This document shows positions 1 to 10,728 of a stretch of DNA of 64,000 nucleotides, one piece after another. Each line of letters starts with the position of its first letter. Positions within the stretch are counted from its first letter, which is position 1. The DNA is from Cladobotryum mycophilum. Taxonomy: Eukaryota; Ascomycota; Sordariomycetes; Hypocreales; Hypocreaceae. The notes beneath the pieces are model-generated. The model was not told the origin of the DNA. It saw only the letters and a program-made list of their open reading frames with translations, and searched no databases. The stretch lies in the NCBI GenBank assembly GCA_036429605.1, contig JAVFKD010000002.1, positions 2,976,001 to 3,040,000 of the forward strand, in the 5' to 3' direction. Both the position numbers and the translations under genes were made by a program.

Positions 1-2260
1 GATACCGAACCAGACCTCGGTAAGTGGATATCCTTGTGCTGCTGATACGTCCGAGGAGATGAAGCAACATCGAGTTGTATGTCTCTTAAAGGAGCAAAGT
101 CTTCTGTAAGAGGGAGTGCCCGTAAGGAGACTCGTACTGACAGGTAGTGGCAAACGCCGAGGACTTGGCCATGGAAATTGTCGATCGCTTCTTAGTATCC
201 AAAGCGCCAAAGTGCTGGAAAACATCCCAAAGCTCCCAGGGCGTTTGCATGCTGGCCAATGATTGCGAGGGTCGTCGTGGCAAGACTCGAAACACGATCG
301 ATCGGGCGTGAATATTGCGAGGAATCATCGAGACATGAATCAGGGAACTATAATACTTGGATTAGCAAAACGATGGTTTTGAGAACCGGCTGCAAACTTA
401 TTTGAGGTAGGTTCTAGGTACTTGGCGTCTGCCTCATAGGGCCTTCAGGGAAGAGCAGCGAAGTCTAGTAGACAGTATGCGCGTCTAAACGTTGACAACA
501 AGATAAGTTAGATAAGTAATAAGAAACTCTACCAACAGGACACAATCCCCTTCAACGAGATCGCTTCGTAAATCCTGGCGCAAAGAGTTTTGGGATGTAT
601 TCTGGAGCCCGTCAACATTAAGGGGGCTCGTAGCCTGCAATTGGTCAAGGTCTCTTACCACCCGCGGGTTACTGCAATACCGAAACGAAAGGTGCTGCAC
701 AATTACCAACCCTAACTGTTTTGTTTATTCTCCCACCAGAATCTGCTTACCTAGTAGTTTCAAGGCATTTTCTTCCGACTCCACCCCCGTCCCCGGTTCA
801 GAACTAATGTCCATGCCATCTAGTTCCCCTTGTCCCAAATGCGACTCCAATCAGATTTTCACAAACCAGAGATTACATTCCGAACCCAGCCTTTGCGAAG
901 CAGATGCCGCGATTCTTCAGTCACGAGAACCCCTCCTCTGCTAACTAGTCCAACGAGCAGTATACGAGGCCAGGAAAGCATATTCGAGAGAACTAGGAAT
1001 TGAGAACACAGAATGATCAGGACAAGCGTCCGATCATAGTATTCTCTGGAGGAATCGACTGCTTTACTCATCTAGCAATTACATGCTAGTCCAAGTAGAT
1101 TGAAGATCATAAGCCTACGCGCGAGAGTAGTTACCTATGGAATACACTCAACAGGCAGGAGGTTCACATTCTGCTGCAACTAAATTGTGCACTCAAAACG
1201 CAATACAAACTGCATCACGAGGCTCTCAGCATTGTAGAAAACTCTTTCGCTCTAAACACCGTCTCATCTGTAGTTCTCTAGTATGCATGTCCCCAATGTC
1301 AAAGGCGGCAGTCTGGATTGCTGATGGAGAAAACGAAATAGCTAGTCGTCTTCGTTAATGTAACCAAGTAATTGTATCGTCCCCTCTACTGCCATCTGAC
1401 AATTCCATAACACAACTATTTGTGAGGCTTCATCTTTCCAAGGTCTTGCTATTTGACAGGAGTCTCACCTTGGCCTGACGTGGTTCCCTAATGTTACAGG
1501 GGTACTCTCTGAGAGTGGAGTAAAAAAACTGAATCAGTAGTTGCCCCCGTTACCAGAAGCAGATGGACTCCCTTAGAATACTTGAGAATTAAATACACTT
1601 ACTTGAGTTACAGTAGTCAGTATGCGGTAGTAGACTTGTTCCCCTGAGTAGGAACTGTTCATCACTCGGCCATAGTGTGGCCTTGACATTATCTCTACCT
1701 GAGCTTCAGCAAGCACTTAAAACGTAGACGTAGATCTTGGAGAATGCTAAATATGACTTCAATACTGGGCACTCAGATGCACATCTACGAGAAGGTTATC
1801 ATGCACCTTTCCCAATAGCTAGTTGTTACATTTAGAATGCCTAATACTTCATAGCTGGTATCGAGATTTGTTTAAATAGCTCTCAACCTGTTATCTATAA
1901 CTAAATAAGGAGAATCATTAGAGCACTATGTGCAACAAGACAATACTACGTTGACCTCCGAAGTTGATTTAATGTAAATATGAACCAGTTGCCTCGCTCA
2001 CCTCGTAGAGCGCTTAGCCTTGTCTCTTGTGTCAGGGAACTGGGAAGGAACCTAGTAGGGGTCAAGGGCTACAGTTTGGGGAGGCACTCCCCTGTCTCTG
2101 TCACCTTGATGGTTCCTTCTGCTGTGGTAGTCCACGATGCCTTCGTTCTAAAGGCGGTGAAAGCTCTCTTAATCACCAGCTGCAGTGCGGCAGTAAAAAT
2201 AAATAAATAACAGCAACAACAACAATAATAATAATAAAAATAAAAGGGACGCACAATTTT
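1..2260. other. Gene-free left end of window
   Basis: No reading frame here has recognisable domains, a good intron/exon structure or protein-like composition; the open stretches are under 90 codons and scattered over both strands. I see no terminal inverted repeats, no transposase motifs and no obvious long tandem array. It could be an old degraded sequence or a long intergenic region. At the very left, 86-328 on the minus strand is an open frame of 80 codons that could be a gene fragment, but nothing in it is recognisable. Confidence 0.5.
2198..2250. repeat. AAT/CAA trinucleotide microsatellite
   Basis: An A-rich imperfect run of AAT, CAA and AAAT units. It marks the change from the gene-free left end to the pyrimidine-rich leader of the next gene. 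Confidence 0.8.
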
Positions 2261-2299
2261 CCTCGCAGTGGCGATTTTACTGATTGCGTCGTGGAGCGT

Positions 2300-3886
2300 T
2301 TCAGGTTCAACTATAAAGACTCTTCGCACTTGCCCCCCTCAACTTGATCGTTTTCTCCTTCCTCACCCACACATCTTTCGTCATCTTTCCACGTATGCTC
2401 CCTCGCCTAAACAGCTTCGATTCCATCAATCTTCACCAAGAGCCTGTTCGAGGCTGCATACACCTTCCACCTTGTTCGTACCTCTACCTAGTACTCCTGA
2501 GTACCTACCAATACCTCCTGCATCTTCAGCACTTGCCTCTATCCAAACAGTTGTTGGCGGCTACTCGTAACGAAGATTCTTAGGGATCGTCATCGTCATC
2601 CTCCACCGAGGAGAGGCTCCCGGGTCGCCTCAAGTCGACTTTCCTCCATACACACTTCGAGAATTGACTCTCGGCTACGGTAGCATCACGACTGTTCCCC
2701 TCTCTTCCTATCTGCATTCTTCCCTTCCTATCTGCGTTCTTCTCTTTCTTGTTCCTTCTCGTACCTCAGATTTCTTCCTTCTTCGTTTTTGTTCTCGTTC
2801 CTCTTCGTCTCCCGTCAGCAACGGGAACAACGCAACGCGCTTGCTTCTTCAATTTGTTTTGTTTGTGCATCCAAGTCAGTTCCCCTTCGATCGAGCCCGA
2901 GCCGCTCGAGACAGCCCTTAATTCAACTTTGTACGCGTCTTTCTCGTCCCTCGTACGGTTCAAGCCGTAGCTCTCTTGATCATCAACAAACTGTCAGAAT
3001 CGCCATACCTGTTTTCTTCGTCATCAGTTGTCCACAATACTCCCTGTTGGAAGCCTGATCCAGGCTTTGTATGCATACCAGTCGCTGATTTCTCTCGCCT
3101 GAAGCTGTTGGGTAAGTCAATCTCTTTTTCTCGAAAGCCATCTTCTTCGCTTTACCTTCACTCTTCTCCTTAACATCCAAACACCCGGCATTACATCTCG
3201 CAAGACAACCCTCTCTCTCCTTTCGCTATACTCTCTCACGTTTGAGCGTGGTTGTTCCTCTTCAATGCTGCTCTGCCCTGCTCCCATCTCTTCGCCTGTC
3301 CATCAACTTACCCCTGATCGGCTTCTCTGCTGGTAATCATTTCAGCACTTCCTTAACGTATTCTCTTGTCTTCGCTTCAGCACGACCGGCGGTTTCTCGA
3401 CGGTCCCATTGCTAGTGAACTTCTTTCTCAGCCCCTTTTCTTTCGTCCCTTCGGGTCACGTACTGGGAGTGTTTGTTCAATATGGTCATGACACGATCGA
3501 AGCGTGCAAAGCGGGTTCTCCGGTGTTTGTCCATCTCACAGCACGAGGATGAGATACTTGGCCCTTCAATTACTCCCCTGATCAGATATAATTTGCTACA
3601 CAACTATAGCCGCTGTCTACAAGTCTCAATTGATCTTGCTGATGCTGTTGATCCATTTCCTCATACCATACCATACAATCAGTTGCCCAAGTTTCTTAGA
3701 TCGCAATTGGAGGCACAAAAGATTACTGACGGAAGTAGACTTTGGTCACAGATTGTACCCCTTCTGGCCTTTATTCAAGGCAACCTACGAAAGCTCGACA
3801 AATCGTCTGGTTTCCCAACCCTGTTTTTCTGGTACTCGAGAGAGAATCATCGGTCATACTTTTTCTTTGCCTTTGTTGAAAACAAG
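2300..3886 (+). promoter_or_regulatory. Pyrimidine-rich promoter/leader of the 3.9 kb gene
   Basis: About 1.5 kb with strong C/T bias on the plus strand, typical of fungal core promoters and 5' leaders. It contains several short upstream ATGs. A GTAAGT donor at 3112 and a pyrimidine-tract CAG ending at 3380 could delimit a leader intron, but only transcript data could confirm it. The frame of the downstream gene stays open upstream of the chosen start as far as an ATG at 3473, so an N-terminal extension is formally possible. Confidence 0.45.
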
Positions 3887-6669
3887 ATGGCTTCGAAAAC
3901 CTACACTTCTCGCGAACTCTTGCGCCTGAGAAATGCACCGGTCGGAAAAGATCTGTATGAGCAACTACAGCAAAGACTTCAGAATGATGCAGAACTAGGT
4001 ACCACCCCCCAACCAATGGCTATATTTTCCATTTAGAATAACTAACTAACTCTATCTTCCCAGGCGAGATATTCCGGATGCAAATCGAGCGCTCTCTTCC
4101 CCTTATCAACGAAGAGCCTCCAAACAAGTCTGGAGACTCGGATGATGACGAGCCTGTCGAGGAGAGAGTATCCCGTCAGCTAGATGGCACCGACTCTGAA
4201 TGGAAATACCGCGGTCGAACCGAGTCTGAACAAGCTGAGACACAGCCCATTCCAGCTCCAACTGGTCTAGCAGCTCAGAAGGATGAAGGCTTCCAGAGAT
4301 TCTATAAAGCTGTCGTGTCACCCACTCATGTTCGGGTTACCGCTGGCGGTCGCATCGTCCCCAACACCCGAGGCTCCTCGCCCACGGCAAGGTGGATCAG
4401 GGACAGGGTCCCAGGTGACGGTGGTTCGAACGCTCCTCCACCTCCACCCAGCCGCGATCCTCCAGAACAAGCCCCTGTCGCATCATCTCCTGGTGTTGAT
4501 GGCCCACCACCTCCTGGCTTTAATGGCCCAACACATGTATACCCAGGTTTCGCCCCAGGTGTAATCAATCCAGGGGTTTCCCATCTTCCAAGTGCATTCC
4601 CAATAATGCCTTGGCAACTAGGCTTCAATATTGGCAGTGCCTTCGGAATATCCCCTCATGTTTTAGGTCAAGCCCAATCCGCCCCGGTCGTGCAAAACTC
4701 TGCAAGGAGTGACACCCAAGGCGATGCAGGCGCTTCGGAGAATCAGATGCCTGTTCTACTCTCGCCTCCTGACCAGTTTGACCCAAGCCGACCATTCCTC
4801 TTGAATGGCCAATGGCTATGGCCTCCCATCTACCCCTATGGTATGCCAGGGACACCTGGGATCCCGCACCCTCCGATGATGGGACATGCTATTGCTCCTC
4901 ACAGATTTGGCATGAACCCAATGATGTTTGCTCATCCCCCAAGACCTGTCCAGTCTGAACAGCCTCAGCCACCAAACATTACGGTGTCAGCGCCCAATGT
5001 TCCGAACCACATGGCGCCCGCTAGACCACCCATCTCTTCGATCCGCCCAAGTGAGATAACTCGAAGGCAGATGGAGATGCTTCGAGGATCGCTCAGATAC
5101 TATGAGGACCAGCTTCAATATAACAAGCATCAGATCGATGAAAAGGAGACGGAGAGACGGGCACAAATAGTTCGCCAACAGATACGGCACTTTCGGAGAA
5201 ATATGGAGGTGCAATTGGCTTTTGAGGAGGCCAACTATCCCAGACCTGATGAGAATGAGGATTCGGACAGCTCTGAGTCTGAATCTTCAGAGAGCGACGA
5301 TGAGTCAACCTCGCCAGTTCCGGTGGTTGGAGAGACTGGATCCGTACATGATCGTGATGATACCTCCAATCCTACGGATGATGCTTCCGTTGTGCGGACT
5401 GTTAATCCCCAGCCACTCCAAGGACGAAGTGCCAATGGCTTGGGCAACAGCAGCGACTCCAACAACTCAGCTCCTGCGTTCAGCACCAACTCGCCAAGTA
5501 TTGTGCATACTTTGCGAAAGGTATCGTCACTGCCTGTCACGGCGGCCTTGGCCCCCCTTTCAGCCGCGTATGGATGCAGCAGCGTCAGTGTCAACTATGG
5601 ACAAATCAGGGCAGGAATGCGATGAAAAGCTTCTCAAGAGTACCAAATCACCTTCTGTTAACTCCACTGGCACCCTTAATGAGGAGGGCATCGGAAGCGA
5701 ACCTTACCTGGTTGGTCAACTTCCCCTAGCATTCGCCCGGAAGATGCAAAGGATACCGATTATCTTTATCCCCGACAGCTGAACGAGGACGAACTCCGTG
5801 CTCGTCACATGTATTGGGGCAAGGCACCTCACCATCTTCAGAGTGGTCTCCCCAAGTTTGACGGCAAAGACTTTTATCCGCCATCGCCAGTCAGAGGCAG
5901 CTCATCCGGAACCTCATCAACTTTCGGCAACAAGGCTGAGAGTGGTCGCAAAACCGACATGCGCAGGGCCGCGACTAGAGAGTCAGATCCTTTCCGAGCT
6001 CCAGTCCAACATGGACCAAAAGGAGCATCAACGTCCGGACGTCAGGCGCAATCTGAGCACGGTAGCGGAGAAAGAGTTCCTGGACCTGGGCACGCAGAAT
6101 CATCCAGACCCAGAACCCTTCGGCCGTCTGCGAAATCCGCCGGCAACATCCGCATTCTTGTTTCTTCGTCGGAAGGTCCCAGCACGGCTTCAACTTCGGG
6201 AACCAGCCCACAGAGCAATGACAACGACGGAAACGATGATGATGACAAGAATCTGATTTTCAAAGGCCGCAATGCACTGGCTCGAAGCGGGTATGTTATA
6301 ATGTTTGATAGTTATTGCGGATAAATGCTAATATAATTTTACAGGACCAAAACCCACAATGAGATTTGGCAAAGCATGTTGAGACGAGGAACGTCAAGCG
6401 CAAATGCCATCCAAGGAACAGTCTCCTCCATGACAGCTCAAGGAGTTCTCCCGCAATATGCAGGCCATGCAACTGCTTCTCTCACACCTGCAATCACGAA
6501 CACATCGGTATCTCCTCGAAGCTCCGCAGCCCGATCTGGAAACAATCGTGAGACTGGATCGGCAAATCCTGCAGCGGAAAAGCAGGTGGAGAACCGACCT
6601 CCAGGAGAGAATAAGCTTAACGTTCATCGTGGCAGCTCGGCTCGTACGCGGGCTGCTCCGGCAATCTAA
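3887..6669 (+). CDS. Uncharacterised proline-rich, largely disordered fungal protein
   Basis: I do not recognise a named family. The ATG at 3887 starts a compact N-terminal segment (MASKTYTSRELL, about 50 residues, predicted helical), which is the conserved-looking part. Intron 1 is 3999-4063 with a CTAAC branch site. The next exon encodes an acidic stretch, then a long Pro/Gly/Met-rich disordered region, then a charged helix around 5050-5220 rich in Arg, Gln and Glu (likely coiled coil), then a Glu/Ser acidic tract. Downstream the coding frame changes at about 5552-5563 and again at about 5711-5751. This can be read as two very small introns (5521-5563 and 5711-5751) or as single-base indels. 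A clear intron at 6291-6344 leads to a last exon ending at TAA 6669. With the small introns the product is about 859 residues. No catalytic motif is visible; a scaffold or nucleic-acid-associated role would be speculation. The extension from 3473 is the alternative start. Confidence 0.7.
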
Positions 6670-7901
6670 TGGTCGGACCAATCACCACTTCTGCGTTCTC
6701 GATTCATAGGCGCTGCAAAGGCATGAAGATGAGCATTCATAATGCCAGTATCACTACGAACTGCATGAGTAACATCACATTATGGCTATGTCATACCTTT
6801 ACCTTGCTACAAGTTATTAACGAGCTATATGAGCATCGCATTCGTTCAGTATCAACATTTACCAATCAGCAGGATTGTTGTAAGAGGTTGTTCTCTGAAG
6901 ACTTGCCAAATGCCATTGTTAGAGTACAGAATGTTTTATCTTATTGTAATACGTGGAATTTCGAGGAGGTTATGCTCTCTGCTGAAGACGGCATTTGCCA
7001 TCTTGCAAAATGGTAGAATCAGATTCGGGTTGCTAGGGATCAAGGGAATCAAGGAAACAGGAATTGATAAGGATTGATGGACTCGGCCATCATTTGAATT
7101 GTAGTTAGATACCTTAATACTGGACATAGATAGAAATAATTCAACTGGCTGTGCTTTGCTAATCCGGATGTTTTACCCAGCAGTGATTCGGTTCCAACCA
7201 GATCAAACACTATCGAGCCCAAGCTACAGGTGTATTATACTGGTATTGATGTAGGTATGGCTCCGAAAGGGCATATGGAAGTGCTTCACGGAGTGCAAGT
7301 ATCCTTCTTCGAATACAGGTTGACATGTCCCTCACCATCAAATTTCCCACTTCATTGAGGTAAAGTCTAAGTGAAAATCTTCGGGCAAGCTGAAGGGAGA
7401 TATGATAAATCTCCTTCTGGGTTTACTCTTCGCCAGTCGTATACCTCGAAAACCATCGATCTTAGTGGTTGACGCGGAGATTTCCTAGCGGTGTCACGAA
7501 CTACGAGATGGAACAGAGACAAACGACCTACCTGTCGTCTTGCCGCGTTCACACTCAATTCGAGCGACGACAGCAAAGACGGTTGGGTCTACGAAGACTG
7601 CCAGGCAGTCCCTCGACGAATCAGTCGAGATCACGTCTCATAGAAAGAGAACAAAAAAGCTTCGGGAAACACCTCCCATGGAGCATTTCACGCAACAAGT
7701 TGGTGAAATGGCCATTGAGAACTCAAAAGTCTCGATTCATCTACCCTGCTGAGAGCCGGACCTGCAGGGTCGCGGGTATCGCAAAAATAACGCCGGATAT
7801 ATGCCCATTCCTTGCCCACTTTTGTTGCCCTGAATGCCTCACATGGAATTATAAAAGTCGTCTCCTCGTATTATTTCTTCTTGGCCCCAATATTCACTCG
7901 C
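6670..7901. other. Convergent intergenic region
   Basis: Lies between the 3' ends of the plus-strand unknown gene and the minus-strand RPL26 gene. Open frames here are short and show no protein-like composition. It presumably holds both 3' untranslated regions. I see no RNA gene in it. Confidence 0.5.
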
Positions 7902-8440
7902 TTAAGCGGTGATCTTGGTGGGAGCACGGAGCTCACGGCCAGTCTTGGAGCGGGCCAGGATGTCCTCACGGTCCTTGTCGAGCTTCAGCTTGGTGATGAC
8001 GACGTTGGAGGGGTGGAGGCCGAGAGGAACGCTCTGGCCGCTGGCCTTGTCGCGGGTGATGCGCTCAACGTGGATGACGTATTTGAGACGGTAGACGGAG
8101 GTGACCTTGCCCTCACGACCCTTGTTGGAGCCACGGACGATGGTGACCTCGTCATCCTTGCGGATGGGGATGGAGCGAACCTAATTCGAGGCATGTTAGA
8201 TTACAAAGGACGTTCCATTGAGAGCTTGGTAGGGTGTACTAACGTTGTACTTCTCGCGGAGCTCCTTGCTAAGGGGAGCGCTCATGATAACACGGCGCTG
8301 GCCGGAGCTGGCCTTGAAGTGAGCCGCACGGCTCTTCCGGCGGGAGGAGGAAACGTCTGAATTGAGGCATTAGACATTGCGACGAAAGATTGGGATGGTG
8401 GCCATTGCTGGAAATACTCACTGTTGCTGACCTTGGCCAT
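7902..8440 (-). CDS. RPL26: 60S ribosomal protein L26 (uL24)
   Basis: Component of the large cytosolic ribosomal subunit, located near the polypeptide exit tunnel. Three exons on the minus strand: 8422-8440 (only 19 nt), 8244-8356 and 7902-8180, with introns of 65 and 63 nt, giving 136 residues, the usual eukaryotic L26 size. The product begins MAKVSN, continues with the family-typical SSSRRKSRAAHF and RRVIMSAPLSKELREKY blocks, then the KOW segment (DDEVTIVRGSNKGREGKV, about residues 52-70) and the RLKYVIHVERITR block. The very short first exon followed by an intron is common in fungal ribosomal protein genes. Transcription starts in the spacer toward COX11. Identity is secure. Confidence 0.97.
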
Positions 8441-9294
8441 TTTGAAGACGAGTTTGACACGGCGGCGAGGGAAATTTGTCGGGCGTTGGGTGATGGAGAG
8501 AGAAGAAGAAGAAGAAGGGAAACCAAGAAAAAATTTGACGGGAAAAAAAAGTGGTGTTTGAACTTGTGGGGTGAAAATTGCGAGGGCGGTGTGATTCACG
8601 TGATATTTTTCATCTTGGCCCTACCTTTTTCTAGCGAGCTTGACCCTGAATTTGTTTTAGCGCAATTATTAATCTGGTGGATGCCGAGTCCTAATGTGGC
8701 AATTGGCCGAAGCTTGGTTGAAAAGAGGTACGTATTTCCTGAAAAGGGCGATGGCAAAACGATATTAATCGGGTACAGTGTGATGCATCATGAAAGGTAT
8801 GTAGAGATTTGATCTGTTAGATGAATAAAAGGATACCTTGGAACTCGAGATACTAGCTGTTATTGTCACCGGCATTAATAAGACGAAGGGAAACAATATG
8901 CCGCTCTCAAAATAGTTACTCATCAAATGCTAGTTATTAGTAAAGAGTGATCCATCTACTAGATAGGTAGATATCTTATTACTGCTAGCAAATACAAATG
9001 TATGATCTTAAGTTGAAAACAAGCTCTATAATATTGTGTGCATGTATGTCTGAACCACGAACATTGTATTATTTACAAACTACATTCTTGAATACGCGTT
9101 ACGCATTTTGCACACTTGGATAAACGTCGTGCAGCTCATGACTTTAGGTTAGGTTGTGTAGAGGCTTTACTCGGTACTTATTGTACATTTTCACCACTTG
9201 AGTTTTCTGCAGTCTATTTTTATCATACATGAACCTCCAAGTTCTTTTAGCCGCCTTGTTTATATACCTAGACAGCGGACATAGGAATCACCTT
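8441..9294. promoter_or_regulatory. RPL26 promoter and COX11 3' region
   Basis: Both flanking genes lie on the minus strand, so the part next to 8440 is the RPL26 promoter and the part next to 9295 is the COX11 3' untranslated region. The minus strand just upstream of RPL26 is pyrimidine-rich (CTTCTTCTTCTT-type), as usual for fungal ribosomal protein leaders. No further gene is evident. Confidence 0.5.
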
Positions 9295-10288
9295 CTATGC
9301 CGAAGCTGGTGGCTGGAATCTACCATTATTGTCATATCTTGCTTCTATTTATTGATTGTCAGCAGCGAATTGACGTCAAAGAGTAAAAAATGTGTTGCAA
9401 CTTACTGAAGAAAGTATAGTTCAACGTTACCGTCTCTATACCCTTCATGTTCAAGTCATTCAGCAGATCTGGATCCAGGTAGAAGAAGACAGGCATGTCC
9501 ACCTCCTCGCCCGCATTCAGCCTCTGCTCCTCAAAACAGAAGCATTGAATCTTGCTAAAATATGGTGCGCACTGCGCAGGCGTCACGCTATACGTCGCCA
9601 CGCCGATAATGTCTTGGTCGCCCAGATTGACCGCCTTGTAGAAAGCCAGTGCTGTCTCGCCGGGTAGGACTCGGACCTCGCGTTGTTGGGGGACAAACTT
9701 CCAAGGCAGGGTGTCGGATATGGAGGCATTGAAAGTGACTTTGATGCGATTCGCAGAGGTGACGGGTATGACTCGACTCGAGATGTCTTCGTTGCCGGAG
9801 GTGCCGTGTGCGCGGACGGGTTGACCACCCCAGCCAGTTGTTTGGCAAATCTATAGCTTCGATTAGTTGACACTGTCAATGCGATGACAAGAGGTCGAAA
9901 TGCATACCATCTTATAGAGAGGGACAGAGCCGTACGACAGAGCTACCGTTCCCAGTATCAAGCTCATGGTGTAGTATCTGCGCAGGCAATGAGCTCAATT
10001 TGCTCCAATTCAGGTCCAATTGGGGTGTCCATACGCAATAGTCCTGTTCTTCCTGCTATACTCCTGGCGCATCCTCTCCATAGATGGTGCGTACGCATAT
10101 TGCTGCTTTGGTCGCTGCTGTTGCACTTGTCCTCTCTGAGGCGCCGAGCTCGAAATCTGCCTGCGAAAGTTTGCGATGCCGCTCCGTCGGGTCTGCGGTC
10201 GCGCATGCTGGCAAAAGAAGCAAGCCCATTGTGACGGACTCGCAACCCCAGCAGAATTATTGCGCACCAGGCGCTGCGTTGTGTTCAT
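9295..10288 (-). CDS. COX11: Cytochrome c oxidase assembly protein COX11
   Basis: Inner-membrane copper chaperone that delivers copper to the CuB site of Cox1. Four exons on the minus strand: 10035-10288, 9908-9977, 9406-9850 and 9295-9344 (introns 57, 57 and 61 nt), all in phase, giving 272 residues. Residues 1-80 are basic, Ser/Gln-rich and look like a mitochondrial presequence. A single transmembrane segment follows (YYTMSLILGTVALSYGSVPLY, about 85-105). The intermembrane-space beta domain carries the diagnostic copper motif CFCFEEQ, with cysteines at about 211 and 213, and ends in the family-typical YLDPDLLND and TVTLNYTFF blocks. The short last exon adds KARYDNNGRF before the stop. All key residues are present. 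Confidence 0.96.
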
Positions 10289-10728
10289 TTTTGAGTCGAA
10301 TTCTCATCGAGTTGGAGGGTCAGAGTCGATCAAGCTCCTGCCATCGTTCGATGGTATGACATCCCACAATGGTGGGGCTACAAGTTCAAAGCGGCGTCTT
10401 AAGGCTCCAAGGCTTTCAGAAGCTTGTGACAATCATCACAGGTAGGCAGCTTTTCATACCTTAATTACTACTCCACGATGCTGTACATAAATACCTACGA
10501 TGCAACTCCTTAATCCGACAAAGGTATCATATACTGAATTTATTCACACACCCTTGATAATTCAATCTTGTTGCTTTTAAACAACACAAAGTAAATGAGT
10601 AAAAATCGCCCAGACGCTATCATAAATATCATTGCTCCATGAGTATCTCCCGTTCAAATCCAAATCCAAATCCAAATCCAAACCCCAAAAAAAAACGCCG
10701 TATGTATGTATATAGCCAGTTCAATCTT
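10289..10728. other. Spacer between COX11 promoter and oxidase 3' end
   Basis: Holds the COX11 promoter (next to 10288) and the 3' untranslated region of the amine-oxidase-like gene. It includes an AATCCA hexamer tandem repeat at 10654-10686 followed by an A-run. No gene seen. Confidence 0.5.
10654..10686. repeat. AATCCA hexamer tandem repeat
   Basis: About five copies of a CAAATC/AATCCA unit just beyond the stop codon of the amine-oxidase-like gene, so probably in its 3' untranslated region. The unit differs from the TTAGGG telomere repeat. Confidence 0.85.

Noticed and set aside
3473..3886. In-frame N-terminal extension of the first gene
   Set aside because: Open by chance is plausible in this C/T-rich leader. 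The encoded Phe/Leu/Ser-rich sequence does not resemble a targeting or structured segment and the ATG at 3887 starts the helical N-terminus.
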